A stretch of DNA of 64,000 nt from an uncultured Aquimarina sp. (GCA_947489195.1 CANLCT010000016.1:1-64000); one strand, 5' to 3'; shown: positions 8,505-16,779, counted from the stretch's first letter. A program made the numbers and translations. Notes: generated by a model from the letters alone, not told the origin.

Positions 8505-8547
8505 TGACAAATATCATTTTTTACACCAATGCCATACCATAATTTTG
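8505..8547 (+). promoter_or_regulatory. FNR/CRP-like box plus -7 element for first USP gene
   Basis: ACTGACAAATATCAT contains TGA-N6-TCA (8505-8516), one base from a perfect TGAT-N4-ATCA. The -7 element TAATTTTG (8540-8547) follows. The palindrome centre is 29.5 nt before the first T of the -7 element, the same as at the two sister promoters (10348 and 12106). That puts the activator near -42, as in class II CRP/FNR promoters. The gene's TTG start is at 8570. Confidence 0.65.
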
Positions 8548-8569
8548 ATACACATTAAAACTATGCGCC

Positions 8570-9424
8570 TTGAAAAAAGTAATTCTTCCCACAGACTTTT
8601 CAGAAAATGCAAAAAATGCATTAACTCAAGCTATTCATTTTTTCAATTATGAATATTGCGAATTTTACATTATACATGCTTATGCCGATGAAATCTATGA
8701 TACGAATGCACACCTAAGTCAAGCTATCTTTAATAATATAAAAGACATTACAAAAGCAAATTCCAACGAACAGTTAATAGATTTATTAGAATATGCACAA
8801 GACACGACATCAAATGTAAAACATCATTTTAAAATTCGTTCCGTTTTTCAATCGTTAGTTGATGCTATTGATGATATTGTTAATCAAGAAGGTGCAGATA
8901 TTGTTGTAATGGGGACTCAAGGAGCTACTAATAGTCCGGGCATTACTTTTGGCAGTAAAACATTACAAGTAATACGCTATGTGGAATGCCCTGTACTTGC
9001 AATTCCTTCATGTTATGAATTCCGTAAACCCAAACAGATTCTATTTCCTACAAATTTTATGGTCCCTTACAGTCACAGGGAGTTAAAATTGCTCAATTAT
9101 ATAGGTATGGATTTTAGTTCTACTATCCACTTTTTATACCAAACGGATACCGTAAAACTTTCGCACCGTAAAAAAGATAACAAATGCTTTTTACAAGAAG
9201 AATTGAGTTGTTTTGATCAAAAATTACATTATAAAAAAGGTAGCGATTTAATAAAAACGATTAATTCTTTTATAAAAAATCATGCTATAGATTTATTCGT
9301 TATGGTTAATACGCGACAATCCTATTTAGAAGATATGCTTCACAAAACAACCATTGACAAAATAAGTCTTGAATCTAAAATTCCTTTTTTGATACTCCAA
9401 AATATTACAAGATGTAGTTGCTAA
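8570..9424 (+). CDS. Tandem universal stress protein (USP)
   Basis: A 284-residue protein with two Usp domains. The first (1-143) begins KKVILPTDFSENAKNALTQA and carries the ATP-binding signature GTQG-x9-GS (GTQGATNSPGITFGS). The second (about 150-284) has lost that motif and ends KIPFLILQN. Start is TTG at 8570; the ATG at 8563 is in another frame. USPs help cells through starvation, oxygen limitation and redox stress, often by binding ATP. It is preceded by an FNR/CRP-like box and followed after 11 nt by a shortened USP gene. Confidence 0.92.
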   Translation: MKKVILPTDFSENAKNALTQAIHFFNYEYCEFYIIHAYADEIYDTNAHLSQAIFNNIKDITKANSNEQLIDLLEYAQDTTSNVKHHFKIRSVFQSLVDAIDDIVNQEGADIVVMGTQGATNSPGITFGSKTLQVIRYVECPVLAIPSCYEFRKPKQILFPTNFMVPYSHRELKLLNYIGMDFSSTIHFLYQTDTVKLSHRKKDNKCFLQEELSCFDQKLHYKKGSDLIKTINSFIKNHAIDLFVMVNTRQSYLEDMLHKTTIDKISLESKIPFLILQNITRCSC

Positions 9425-9435
9425 TTTCTTAAAAA

Positions 9436-9765
9436 ATGAAAAAAATTATATTAATACCAACCGATTTTTCAAAAAATGCTTGGGATGCTATTGCTTATAC
9501 TTTAGAACTTTTTAAAAATAGCATATGCGATTTCTACTTTTTAAATGTGTATAATTTCCCTGGATTTTTAACTAATAGTGCATTTGTAACTATGCCCAGT
9601 AATGAAATATATGATGAATTTAAATTAGTAACACTTTCAAACATTAATCTGCTTAGTCTAATTATAAAAAAAGAAAGCTTTTTATATCGGTTATTTAAAG
9701 GTTCAATAACTAGCGATATTTGCTACGGAAGTCATATTCCTTTACTTTTTTTGCATCAAGATTAA
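9436..9765 (+). CDS. Internally deleted universal stress protein
   Basis: At 109 residues this is far shorter than its 284-293-residue neighbours. Residues 1-65 match the first half of Usp domain 1 (KKIILIPTDFSKNAWDAIAY, then YNFPGFLTNSAF). From about residue 72 the sequence matches the very end of domain 2 (LLSLIIKKESFLYRLF and HIPLLFLHQD). The middle, about 170 residues that include the ATP-binding GxxG-x9-GS motif, is missing with the frame intact. It could be a decaying copy or a small derived protein. It shares the transcript of the USP gene 11 nt upstream. Confidence 0.75.
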   Translation: MKKIILIPTDFSKNAWDAIAYTLELFKNSICDFYFLNVYNFPGFLTNSAFVTMPSNEIYDEFKLVTLSNINLLSLIIKKESFLYRLFKGSITSDICYGSHIPLLFLHQD

Positions 9766-9901
9766 TTTGCTAATCAAATTCTAATTTATTTGCTTCACTA
9801 AATAGACTTAATGTTATTTATAAATGATAACTCAATAGAGATCAAATCTTAATAAAAAAATGTAATTAAATAAATATCAACAAACTAAACCTATTTTATT
9901 T

Positions 9902-9909
9902 TAATTTTG
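9902..9909 (+). promoter_or_regulatory. -7 promoter element (TAATTTTG) for TerB-like gene
   Basis: A consensus TAnnTTTG that ends 27 nt before the ATG at 9937. Unlike the neighbouring stress promoters, no TGA-N6-TCA box is found at the matching upstream position. Confidence 0.5.
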
Positions 9910-9936
9910 TATAAGTACCACAAAAACAGAAACAAA

Positions 9937-10320
9937 ATGAATTCACTTTTTTATCAAAATTTGGGAAGACTTTTTTATGCTGTAGCTATTGCGGATAAAA
10001 AAGTTAGAGAAGTAGAAATTAAAGCACTAGAAAAACATGTAAAAAATACATGGCTTACTATTGAAAATACTAAAAATGCTTTTGGTGACAATACCGCTTT
10101 TCAAATAGAAATTGTTTTTAGTTGGCTTAAAGATGGTTTTAATACCTCCGATGAGTGTTTTCAAACTTTTGAAAACTATTATAAACTCAACAAACCTTTG
10201 TTCACTTCCCAAATTAAACAAATCATTATTGAAACTGCCGATGAGATTGCTGATTCGTTTTCAGGTATTAATAAACAAGAACTATTTATTTTGGATAAGC
10301 TAAACTTGCTGCTCAAATAA
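9937..10320 (+). CDS. TerB-like (tellurite resistance-type) protein
   Basis: A 127-residue all-helical protein. NLGRLFYAVAIADKKVREVE near the N terminus is the TerB-family helix bearing the D-K-V--E metal-binding pattern, and ELFILDKLNLLLK closes the domain. I chose the ATG at 9937 over an upstream frame start at 9907 because the TerB helix begins right after it and the -7 element at 9902-9909 would overlap the earlier start. Family members sense stress or bind divalent metal, but their precise role in Bacteroidota is open. It sits inside the USP/RR-CRP stress cluster. Confidence 0.7.
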   Translation: MNSLFYQNLGRLFYAVAIADKKVREVEIKALEKHVKNTWLTIENTKNAFGDNTAFQIEIVFSWLKDGFNTSDECFQTFENYYKLNKPLFTSQIKQIIIETADEIADSFSGINKQELFILDKLNLLLK

Positions 10321-10347
10321 AAAATAAATCTTAAAAACAGCTATAAC

Positions 10348-10390
10348 TGATTTATATCATATTTTTTTTAGACACGACTAATTACTTTTA
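10348..10390 (+). promoter_or_regulatory. FNR/CRP-like box plus -7 element for PNPOx gene
   Basis: CTGATTTATATCAT holds a perfect FNR-type palindrome TGAT-N4-ATCA (10348-10359). TACTTTTA (10383-10390) matches TAnnTTTG except for the last base, consistent with an activator-dependent promoter. The centre-to-(-7) spacing is 29.5 nt. The gene starts at 10414. Confidence 0.68.
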
Positions 10391-10413
10391 TACAAATCCT
10401 AAAAAAAATTATC

Positions 10414-10890
10414 ATGATCACTAGCTTAATAACCGACGAAAGTATTCAAATACTAAACAATAATTACATTGGCGATTTGGCTTATGTATATAATAATCGA
10501 CCATATATTGTACCTACAACTTACTTTTATGATAGCAAACAGCATACAATTATTTGCTATTCTGGTAAAGGACATAAAATAAATGCATTACAAAAAAACA
10601 ATGCTATTGCTTTATGTATTTCCAATATTGAAAATGTAAATCACTGGGAATCTATTTTAATACATGGTACGTATACCGAAAGAACTGGAAGCGATGCCAA
10701 AGCTTTATTACATCGATTCTCATTAGGAGTAAAAGAACTTATCAAAAAAAAAGAAAATAGAAGTGTCGACTTTATTACTCAATTTTGTAGTAAAATTTAC
10801 ACTAAATATTTACCTGTAATTTTTACTATAAAAATTGAGGGAATCACAGGTAAAAAAAGAGAATCTTACATGCTAGAAAGCTCATGTTAA
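10414..10890 (+). CDS. Pyridoxamine 5'-phosphate oxidase-family flavoprotein
   Basis: A 158-residue protein with the split-barrel FMN-binding PNPOx fold: GDLAYVYNNRPYIVPTTYFY (about 20-39), TIICYSGKGHKINALQKNN (about 46-65), then ALCISNIENVNHWESILIHG (about 68-87). The G-K-x-x-x-L spacing is typical of the NimA/PNPOx-like branch, which binds flavin or F420/haem-type cofactors and often reduces small molecules. A true PdxH role is unlikely given the short length and missing PdxH C-terminal motifs. It has its own promoter with an FNR/CRP-like box, so it is probably induced with the USPs. Confidence 0.85.
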   Translation: MITSLITDESIQILNNNYIGDLAYVYNNRPYIVPTTYFYDSKQHTIICYSGKGHKINALQKNNAIALCISNIENVNHWESILIHGTYTERTGSDAKALLHRFSLGVKELIKKKENRSVDFITQFCSKIYTKYLPVIFTIKIEGITGKKRESYMLESSC

Positions 10891-11013
10891 AACAATTAAA
10901 AATAGTTACTAATCACATCCAATCTACTTTAAATACATTCCAACATTTTTGTACATTTATCTAAATCGATTACTTTAAAATTACTCCCTTTGTAAAAAAA
11001 AATAACGTTGCTT

Positions 11014-12069
11014 ATGAAAACAGTTCTTTTAATTGAAGATGATATTGCACTTAGGGAAAATACTGCTGAACTTATTGAACTTTCTGGCTTTCATGTACTC
11101 ACAGCTCCCAATGGGAAAATAGGAATCGATATTGCAAAAAATAAGCTACCAAATATTATTGTTTGTGATATAATGATGCCAGAAATTGATGGTTATGGTG
11201 TGCTGGAAGCACTTACAGGTTATAATGAAACCAGTCAAATACCTTTTATTTTCCTTTCTGCTAAAACAGAACACAAAGAGATTCGAAAAGGAATGAATTT
11301 AGGCGCTGATGATTACCTGACAAAGCCTTTTGACGAGGACGAACTTATTAGCGCCATTGAAAGTCGATTAGCCAAAGCTACGCTTATTTCAAACTTATAT
11401 AATCAACAAACTTCAATTGAAGCTTCCAATAATAACGATCATTTAAAAAGCTTAAATGAACTTAAAAACTTTTTTGATGATTATGGTGAAGTTATAACTT
11501 TTAAAAAAGGGTCCATTATTTTTAACGAAGGAGACCACTCTAATAAAATATACCTTATAAGTAAAGGCATTGTTAAAGGGCACAAAATGGACCAAAGTGG
11601 AAAAGAATTAATTACGGCATTGTATGAAGCTGATTCTTTTTTAGGTATTACTTCATTTATGGACATAGTTCCCTACCAAGAATCTGCTACTGCTATAGAA
11701 AACACTACATTGACCGCTATAAATAAATCAGAGTTAAAAAAAATCCTTGAAAATAGTAAAAATGTATCATTAGAGTTTATGGAAATGCTCACGGATAATT
11801 TATCTACAATTAAGGAACAATTATTACAAATGGCTTATAGTTCAATGCGTAAAAAAACAGCCCAAACTATTATGCAATTTGCTCAAGTATTAAATAAAAA
11901 ACCCAACGAGGACATTAAAATTTCACGTAATGATTTAGCTAGTGTAGCTGGTATTGCTACTGAGAGCCTTATTAGAACTCTTTCTTCTTTTAAAAAAGAA
12001 GGTTATTTGGAAATACAAGGAAGAAACATTAAAATTTTAAAACTTCAAGAATTAAAAATGATTGATTAA
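11014..12069 (+). CDS. Response regulator fused to CRP/FNR-type transcription factor
   Basis: A 351-residue fusion. Residues 1-120 are a receiver domain with acidic pocket D9/D10, phospho-acceptor D52 (CDIMMPEIDG) and K104 (TKPFDEDE). Residues about 145-265 form a cyclic-nucleotide-binding-type beta-roll (IFNEGDHSNKIYLISKGIVK). Residues about 280-345 are a CRP-family winged helix. Its recognition helix ATESLIRTLSSFK keeps E317 and R321, the Glu/Arg pair that reads the TGA core in CRP and FNR. No N-terminal Fe-S cysteines of the FNR type are present. ATG 11014 is chosen over TTG 11008. It is the obvious candidate regulator for the TGA-N6-TCA boxes at 8505, 10348 and 12106. Confidence 0.92.
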   Translation: MKTVLLIEDDIALRENTAELIELSGFHVLTAPNGKIGIDIAKNKLPNIIVCDIMMPEIDGYGVLEALTGYNETSQIPFIFLSAKTEHKEIRKGMNLGADDYLTKPFDEDELISAIESRLAKATLISNLYNQQTSIEASNNNDHLKSLNELKNFFDDYGEVITFKKGSIIFNEGDHSNKIYLISKGIVKGHKMDQSGKELITALYEADSFLGITSFMDIVPYQESATAIENTTLTAINKSELKKILENSKNVSLEFMEMLTDNLSTIKEQLLQMAYSSMRKKTAQTIMQFAQVLNKKPNEDIKISRNDLASVAGIATESLIRTLSSFKKEGYLEIQGRNIKILKLQELKMID

Positions 12070-12105
12070 AATTTATACAATTTTTTCTCCTTTTAATATA
12101 AAAAC

Positions 12106-12148
12106 TGAGATTTGTCATAGTTTCAGAACTACCTGAGGAGTAGTTTTA
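12106..12148 (+). promoter_or_regulatory. FNR/CRP-like box plus -7 element for second USP operon
   Basis: ACTGAGATTTGTCAT contains TGA-N6-TCA (12106-12117), and TAGTTTTA (12141-12148) is a near-consensus -7 element at the same 29.5-nt spacing. A small hairpin AACTAC/GTAGTT lies at 12127-12146. The transcript probably covers 12179-14354. Confidence 0.62.
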
Positions 12149-12178
12149 TTCTACTAAAAAGAATAAAACTTAGAAATT

Positions 12179-13060
12179 ATGAAACATATTCTTGTCCCTA
12201 CTGACTTTTCTAAAAATGCAACGGACGCATTATTTTATGCTACTCGTTTATTTAAAAACCAAGAATGCACCTTTTACATATTAAATACATTTGAAGTTAA
12301 AACTCCTGTATTCACTAGTAGGATAAATACTAATAAAGGAAAGGAACTATACAAAAAATTAAGTGCCGAATCGGAATCTCACCTTAAAGAAACTTTACAT
12401 TCAATAGTTAGAGTTACCGAAGACTACAAGCATACTTTTAAAACAATTTCTATTTCAAAACCACTTATTAGTACCATCGAAAAAACCATTGCCGCCCATA
12501 AAATCGATTTACTAGTTATGGGAACAAAAGGTGCTTCGGGAATTAAAGAAATATTTATGGGTAGTAACACCGTAAAAACAATTGAAGCTATTAATAGCTG
12601 TCCTATACTTGCAGTGCCTGAAAATGTAGATTGTTACCCAATATACCATATTGCTTTTGCAACTGATTTTAGTTACAAATACAAAAAAGATTCCTTAAAA
12701 ACACTCCATTATTTTTGTGATTTAGAGAATGCTATTCTTAAAATAATTTATGTTTCAGACCATAATGAACTAACCGAGGAACAATATAAAAACAGATCCG
12801 AATTAGAACAATATTTTAAATCAACTAAGCATGGAAGTATCTGTATTAACAAAAATAAATCTCTTGAAAAAGAAATAACCAATATTACCTCCTATTTAGA
12901 ATTTGATATGCTTGCTATGATAAAATATCGTCATGGTTTCATAAAAAAATTGACACACGAAGCTGTGATAAAAAAAATCGGTCACCGTACAAAAATTCCA
13001 TTTTTAATAATTCCTGATAAACTGATAAATGTCATTTATTATGAACCCGTTGTAGCCTAA
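12179..13060 (+). CDS. Tandem universal stress protein (USP)
   Basis: A 293-residue two-domain USP. Domain 1 starts KHILVPTDFSKNATDALFYA and has the ATP-binding motif GTKG-x9-GS (GTKGASGIKEIFMGS, about residues 120-134). Domain 2 (about 155-293) begins with IAFATDFSYKYKKDS, keeping the A-TDFS strand but lacking the nucleotide motif, and ends KIPFLIIPD. It is first in a run with another USP 27 nt downstream and a small release-factor-like protein. The FNR/CRP-like box upstream links it to the RR-CRP regulator, whose gene ends 109 nt before this start. Confidence 0.92.
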   Translation: MKHILVPTDFSKNATDALFYATRLFKNQECTFYILNTFEVKTPVFTSRINTNKGKELYKKLSAESESHLKETLHSIVRVTEDYKHTFKTISISKPLISTIEKTIAAHKIDLLVMGTKGASGIKEIFMGSNTVKTIEAINSCPILAVPENVDCYPIYHIAFATDFSYKYKKDSLKTLHYFCDLENAILKIIYVSDHNELTEEQYKNRSELEQYFKSTKHGSICINKNKSLEKEITNITSYLEFDMLAMIKYRHGFIKKLTHEAVIKKIGHRTKIPFLIIPDKLINVIYYEPVVA

Positions 13061-13087
13061 TTTTAAGTATAATTTAAAATATAAATC

Positions 13088-13945
13088 ATGACAAAAAAGA
13101 TTTTGTTACCTACCGATTTTTCAAAACATGCATTGAATGCCATCAATTATGCTTTAGAATTATTTAAAAACGACAATTGCGAATTTTATATATTAAATAC
13201 CTTTCGCGAAAATGGGTATGTACTAGAAAGTATGATGGTTCCCGAACCTGGAGAAAGATTATACGAAATTGCAAAAAAAGAAGCCGATGATGGACTTGAA
13301 AAAGTATTCCAACAGATTATTGCTACCAAGGGACCATCTGAAAACCACTCTTTTAAATTAATTAGTCAATTCAATTTTTTAATTGAATCTATAAAAAAAT
13401 TAATCGAAAAGCATGATATTGAACTCATAATAATGGGAACAAAAGGAATAACTAATGCTTCCAGAACAATTTATGGATCAAACACTGTTGATATCATGGA
13501 ACAGATAAAAGTTTGCCCTACAATAGCTGTTCCTGCAAAAGCAACTGTAAAATTACCCAAGGAAATCGTTTTTCCAACAGATTATAAAATAGATATCAAA
13601 AAAAAGGAACTCAGTTACCTTATTGATATAGCAAACAAAACAAAGGCTTCCTTAAAAATACTACACGTTGTCGATGGAAATAAAAAACTAAAAAATAAAC
13701 AAATAACTAATCAAAAATTAATACAAGAATGCTTTGAAAAAATTGATCATTCATTTCATGTTTTAGAAAACGATGATACTCATAGTGCTATTACCTGTTT
13801 TATTGAAAGTCGAAATAGTGATATGGTTTCATTTATTCATAAAAAACATAGCTTTTTTGGAAGTATTTTATCAAGGCCTTTAGTCAAAACATTGGGTTTT
13901 CATTCTCAAGTTCCAATATTAGTATTACATCATCAAAAAAATTAA
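13088..13945 (+). CDS. Tandem universal stress protein (USP)
   Basis: A 285-residue two-domain USP closely resembling its neighbours: KKILLPTDFSKHALNAINYA at the start and GTKGITNASRTIYGS as ATP-binding motif in domain 1. Domain 2 begins IVFPTDYKIDIKKKE and ends QVPILVLHHQKN. No promoter is visible in the 27-nt gap upstream, so it is probably co-transcribed with the USP at 12179. The next gene begins 4 nt after its stop. Confidence 0.92.
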   Translation: MTKKILLPTDFSKHALNAINYALELFKNDNCEFYILNTFRENGYVLESMMVPEPGERLYEIAKKEADDGLEKVFQQIIATKGPSENHSFKLISQFNFLIESIKKLIEKHDIELIIMGTKGITNASRTIYGSNTVDIMEQIKVCPTIAVPAKATVKLPKEIVFPTDYKIDIKKKELSYLIDIANKTKASLKILHVVDGNKKLKNKQITNQKLIQECFEKIDHSFHVLENDDTHSAITCFIESRNSDMVSFIHKKHSFFGSILSRPLVKTLGFHSQVPILVLHHQKN

Positions 13946-13949
13946 AGTT

Positions 13950-14354
13950 ATGAAAACAGGAATATGGATTGATAAACATAATGCACACATTATTTTTCCA
14001 AATAAAAAAAACGAAATTGATATTAAAACTATTAATTCTGAAGTAGAAGATTTTAATATTTGTGGTGGTTCTGGTACCAAGTTTAAAGGAGGACCACAAG
14101 ATGTTGTTCACGACAGTAAATATTTAATGAGAGAAAAACAACAATTAAAAAATTACTTTAATAAAATTACTTCCCATCTAGAAAAATCAAAAGTCATCGT
14201 AATTTTTGGACCCGCCGAAGCAGGTAAAAAATTACAAAAAATACTATTAGAAAAACAACAAAACCTAGGCTATCAAATTAAAGGCCCTATAAAAGCTGAT
14301 AGTATGACACTAAATCAAATGAAACAATGGGTAATAAACTATTTTAAAAAATAA
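13950..14354 (+). CDS. Small conserved protein resembling release-factor-like (eRF1 domain 3 type) proteins
   Basis: A 134-residue protein starting MKTGIWIDKHNAHIIF and containing GGSGTKFKGGPQDVVHDSKY (about 36-55), a charged helix, then VIVIFGPAEAGKKLQKILLE (about 87-106) and GPIKADSMTLNQMKQWV near the end. The pattern of an N-terminal strand, a basic GGSGT loop and an IFGPAEAG turn recalls the host-attachment/baeRF group, which is distantly related to eRF1. That assignment is an inference. It starts 4 nt after the USP stop, so it belongs to the stress operon. Possible roles include ribosome or tRNA handling during stress. Confidence 0.6.
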   Translation: MKTGIWIDKHNAHIIFPNKKNEIDIKTINSEVEDFNICGGSGTKFKGGPQDVVHDSKYLMREKQQLKNYFNKITSHLEKSKVIVIFGPAEAGKKLQKILLEKQQNLGYQIKGPIKADSMTLNQMKQWVINYFKK

Positions 14355-14383
14355 ATTTTTCATTAGAATAATATATAATATTC

Positions 14384-15241
14384 TTATACTACTCTAAAAC
14401 TAAATAAAATATGATGCTGCATTTGTGCTATAATCGAAATAGACTTTTCTGTCAATTGTAATATTCTTGGATACCCTCCAATAGTTTGTGCATTACGCAT
14501 TAAAACAATTAATTTTCCTGCTGGAATCCATTGTACTGTCCCTGGTAATATGGGAGATGATAAAATAGAAGTTTCATGCTCATCAAAAATTTCAACTAAT
14601 TGAATTCCCATTCGATCACGCAATTGACTTACACTAAATTTTTGCGACATCAATTTATTTTGCTGTTGCTTAGTCAATAAATCATATTCTGGACCTTTAT
14701 ACACTTCCAGTATTGAAACTTCGTTTGATAAAGCTGATGTTATTTTACTATTAAGTTCGTGTTTTTTGTGAGAAAAAAAGTATGGAATTTGCATTCCTTT
14801 TTTAAAAACGGCATCATTAGTAACTCCCGAAAACCATGAACGACTAGCTAATACTTTTGGAGTTTGCACCCCCCCTTTGATAGCTATATACCCATAAACC
14901 CCATGCTTCATAGGTTTTAAGCTTAGTATAGTATTCGCTGGTATATAAATACACCTCGCATGCTCCTCTTTAGTAGCATTAACAAAAATAGTTGTAGCTG
15001 CTCCAGTACAAGCAATATGCGTTGGCGCTAAAAATTTTAATTTAGGGGGTAATATAGACCATTCAATAAGTGCTACATCAGTAGTATTACCTACCAATAG
15101 GTTCGCTTTATCTGCCGAAAGGCGGTCCATACAACCTGCCATTGGAATACCTTCTGATAAATAACCCAGTCGACCTTTATCCTGAATACTTGTGGAAAGC
15201 CCAGGTTGTATGACTTCTATATATCCGCAATGATCAGTCAA
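14384..15241 (-). CDS. pxpC: 5-oxoprolinase subunit C (biotin-dependent carboxyltransferase family)
   Basis: A 285-residue KipA/PxpC protein. EVIQPGLSTSIQDKGRLGYL at the start, GIPMAGCMDRLSADKANLLVG (about 30-50), the GYIAIKGGVQTPKVLASRSW block (about 115-134) and WIPAGKLIVLMRNAQTIGGY near the C terminus are family hallmarks. Together with PxpA and PxpB it forms the ATP-dependent 5-oxoprolinase that opens pyroglutamate to glutamate. Its start overlaps the end of pxpB by 8 nt, indicating translational coupling, and it is the last gene of the operon. Confidence 0.92.
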   Translation of the reverse strand: MTDHCGYIEVIQPGLSTSIQDKGRLGYLSEGIPMAGCMDRLSADKANLLVGNTTDVALIEWSILPPKLKFLAPTHIACTGAATTIFVNATKEEHARCIYIPANTILSLKPMKHGVYGYIAIKGGVQTPKVLASRSWFSGVTNDAVFKKGMQIPYFFSHKKHELNSKITSALSNEVSILEVYKGPEYDLLTKQQQNKLMSQKFSVSQLRDRMGIQLVEIFDEHETSILSSPILPGTVQWIPAGKLIVLMRNAQTIGGYPRILQLTEKSISIIAQMQHHILFSFRVV

Positions 15242-15944
15242 TTTTTTTTATGAGTTTAATTTTATCAATAACCGAATCCATTTCAATATACGTCGCTAGC
15301 GAAATTGCTTCAAACTTTAAGCGGTCTCCTATTTTTATTTTAGAAGGTTCTTTTTTAGAAATATCAAATAAGTCAACTGGTGTGCTTCCTATAATATGCC
15401 AACCTCCTGGACTTTCCATAGGATAAATCCCCGTTTGTTTGCCTCCTATAGCTACTGAATTTTTAGGAACTTTTAATATGGGAGTAACTTTTCGATCACA
15501 ATACAAACGTTCATTTAAACCACCTAAATACATAAACCCTGGTAAAAAACCTTTACAATATACTGTATATATAGGCACCGAATGCATTTCAATTACCTGA
15601 TCTGTACTTAAATCTTTTAAATTGGCAAACTCCTTTAAATCCATTCCCAAGGAAATATGATAACAAACAGGAATTTTCCATGTTGTATATTTTTCTTGCC
15701 ATTCGTTTGATTTTCGCAAATTGCATAAATGCATTATGGATTCTAGATGTTTATTTGTTACCTTACATTTATAAACAATCAACAATGAGTTATAACCATT
15801 GGTACAATCTTGAATAGCAGCGGGCTGATTCTTCAGAATAATATCTTTTACTAAAAGTATGTCATTTAAAATATCGTGATCAATGCGTGGCTCCCAAGTA
15901 ATTAATATTGCCTGACTTCCATAAATTTGATATTTAAGCTTCAT
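15234..15944 (-). CDS. pxpB: 5-oxoprolinase subunit B (allophanate hydrolase subunit 1 family)
   Basis: A protein of about 236 residues of the KipI/PxpB family. YQIYGSQAILITWEP opens the protein; CYHISLGMDLKEFANLKDLS, VYCKGFLPGFMYLGGLNERL and VAIGGKQTGIYPMESPGGWHIIG are the diagnostic blocks. I take the ATG at 15944; an in-frame GTG at 15950 overlapping the pxpA stop (TAGTG) is the alternative. It is the middle gene of pxpABC and overlaps pxpC. Confidence 0.92.
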   Translation of the reverse strand: MKLKYQIYGSQAILITWEPRIDHDILNDILLVKDIILKNQPAAIQDCTNGYNSLLIVYKCKVTNKHLESIMHLCNLRKSNEWQEKYTTWKIPVCYHISLGMDLKEFANLKDLSTDQVIEMHSVPIYTVYCKGFLPGFMYLGGLNERLYCDRKVTPILKVPKNSVAIGGKQTGIYPMESPGGWHIIGSTPVDLFDISKKEPSKIKIGDRLKFEAISLATYIEMDSVIDKIKLIKKID

Positions 15945-15949
15945 TTTCA

Positions 15950-16669
15950 CTATTCAGCTCTTAAATTATAAATGTTTTTAGCAATTGACAACACATTAGG
16001 ATGATCGCCATGCAAACAATATGTGTCAGCTTTTATAGCTACTTTTTTTCCTTCTACAGAAGTGACTCTATGCTCTAGTAACATTTGTTGCACGTGTTTA
16101 ACCACCTCTTCTGGTGTTTGTAGTATTGCATTTGCTTCCTTTCGAGATACCAAACTTAAATCGGTATTATAATTACGATCTGCAAAAGCTTCAAAAATAA
16201 TATTAGGCTGATTTTTGGGCACAAATTGTTTCGCACTACAAGGAATAAAAAGTCGTAAATTTTTAAAATACTTTGTGCTCCAATCCAAAAACCATTGTGT
16301 ACTTTTTTGAGCCCTAAACACATCGTTATACAAACCTCCATGAAGCTTTATATGATGCATAGACACCCTCAATTTGTTGGCTGTTTTTTCAACTAATTGA
16401 ATTTGATTTAATAATGAAAATTCAAGTTCTTCTTGAGAAATTATCATAGACTTACGCCCAAAATTTTCAATATCTGGATATGAAGGATGTGCTCCGACCC
16501 TTACTTTATGTTGATTTGCTAATAAAATAGTTTGCTCAATAGATGCTTCACTTCCGGCATGACCGCCACAAGCAATGTTTGCATATTTTAAGTAAGGAAT
16601 TAATTCGGCATCATTTACCATACCTTCACCTAAATCTGCATTTAAAGCTATTCTATTATGTTTTGACAT
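15950..16669 (-). CDS. pxpA: 5-oxoprolinase subunit A (LamB/YcsF family)
   Basis: A 239-residue LamB/YcsF protein. IALNADLGEGMVNDAELIPY and ANIACGGHAGSEASIEQTI open the domain; VRVGAHPSYPDIENFGRKSM and MHHIKLHGGLYNDVFR carry the conserved His and Asp residues, and DTYCLHGDHPNVLSIAKNIY closes it. This subunit acts with PxpBC on 5-oxoproline. It is first in the minus-strand operon. The Mn/NRAMP-type transporter often seen beside pxp genes is not present here. Its upstream side (16670-16779) shows no clear TAnnTTTG. Confidence 0.93.
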   Translation of the reverse strand: MSKHNRIALNADLGEGMVNDAELIPYLKYANIACGGHAGSEASIEQTILLANQHKVRVGAHPSYPDIENFGRKSMIISQEELEFSLLNQIQLVEKTANKLRVSMHHIKLHGGLYNDVFRAQKSTQWFLDWSTKYFKNLRLFIPCSAKQFVPKNQPNIIFEAFADRNYNTDLSLVSRKEANAILQTPEEVVKHVQQMLLEHRVTSVEGKKVAIKADTYCLHGDHPNVLSIAKNIYNLRAE

Positions 16670-16779
16670 ATCCTAGGTTAAATCCGCTTTATGTATTAGA
16701 AAATCTATTCCGTCTGTGATCTATTGCAGTCTTATAACGAAGCTTTAATATATAAAGCAGAAAAAGTTGAAATTAATAA

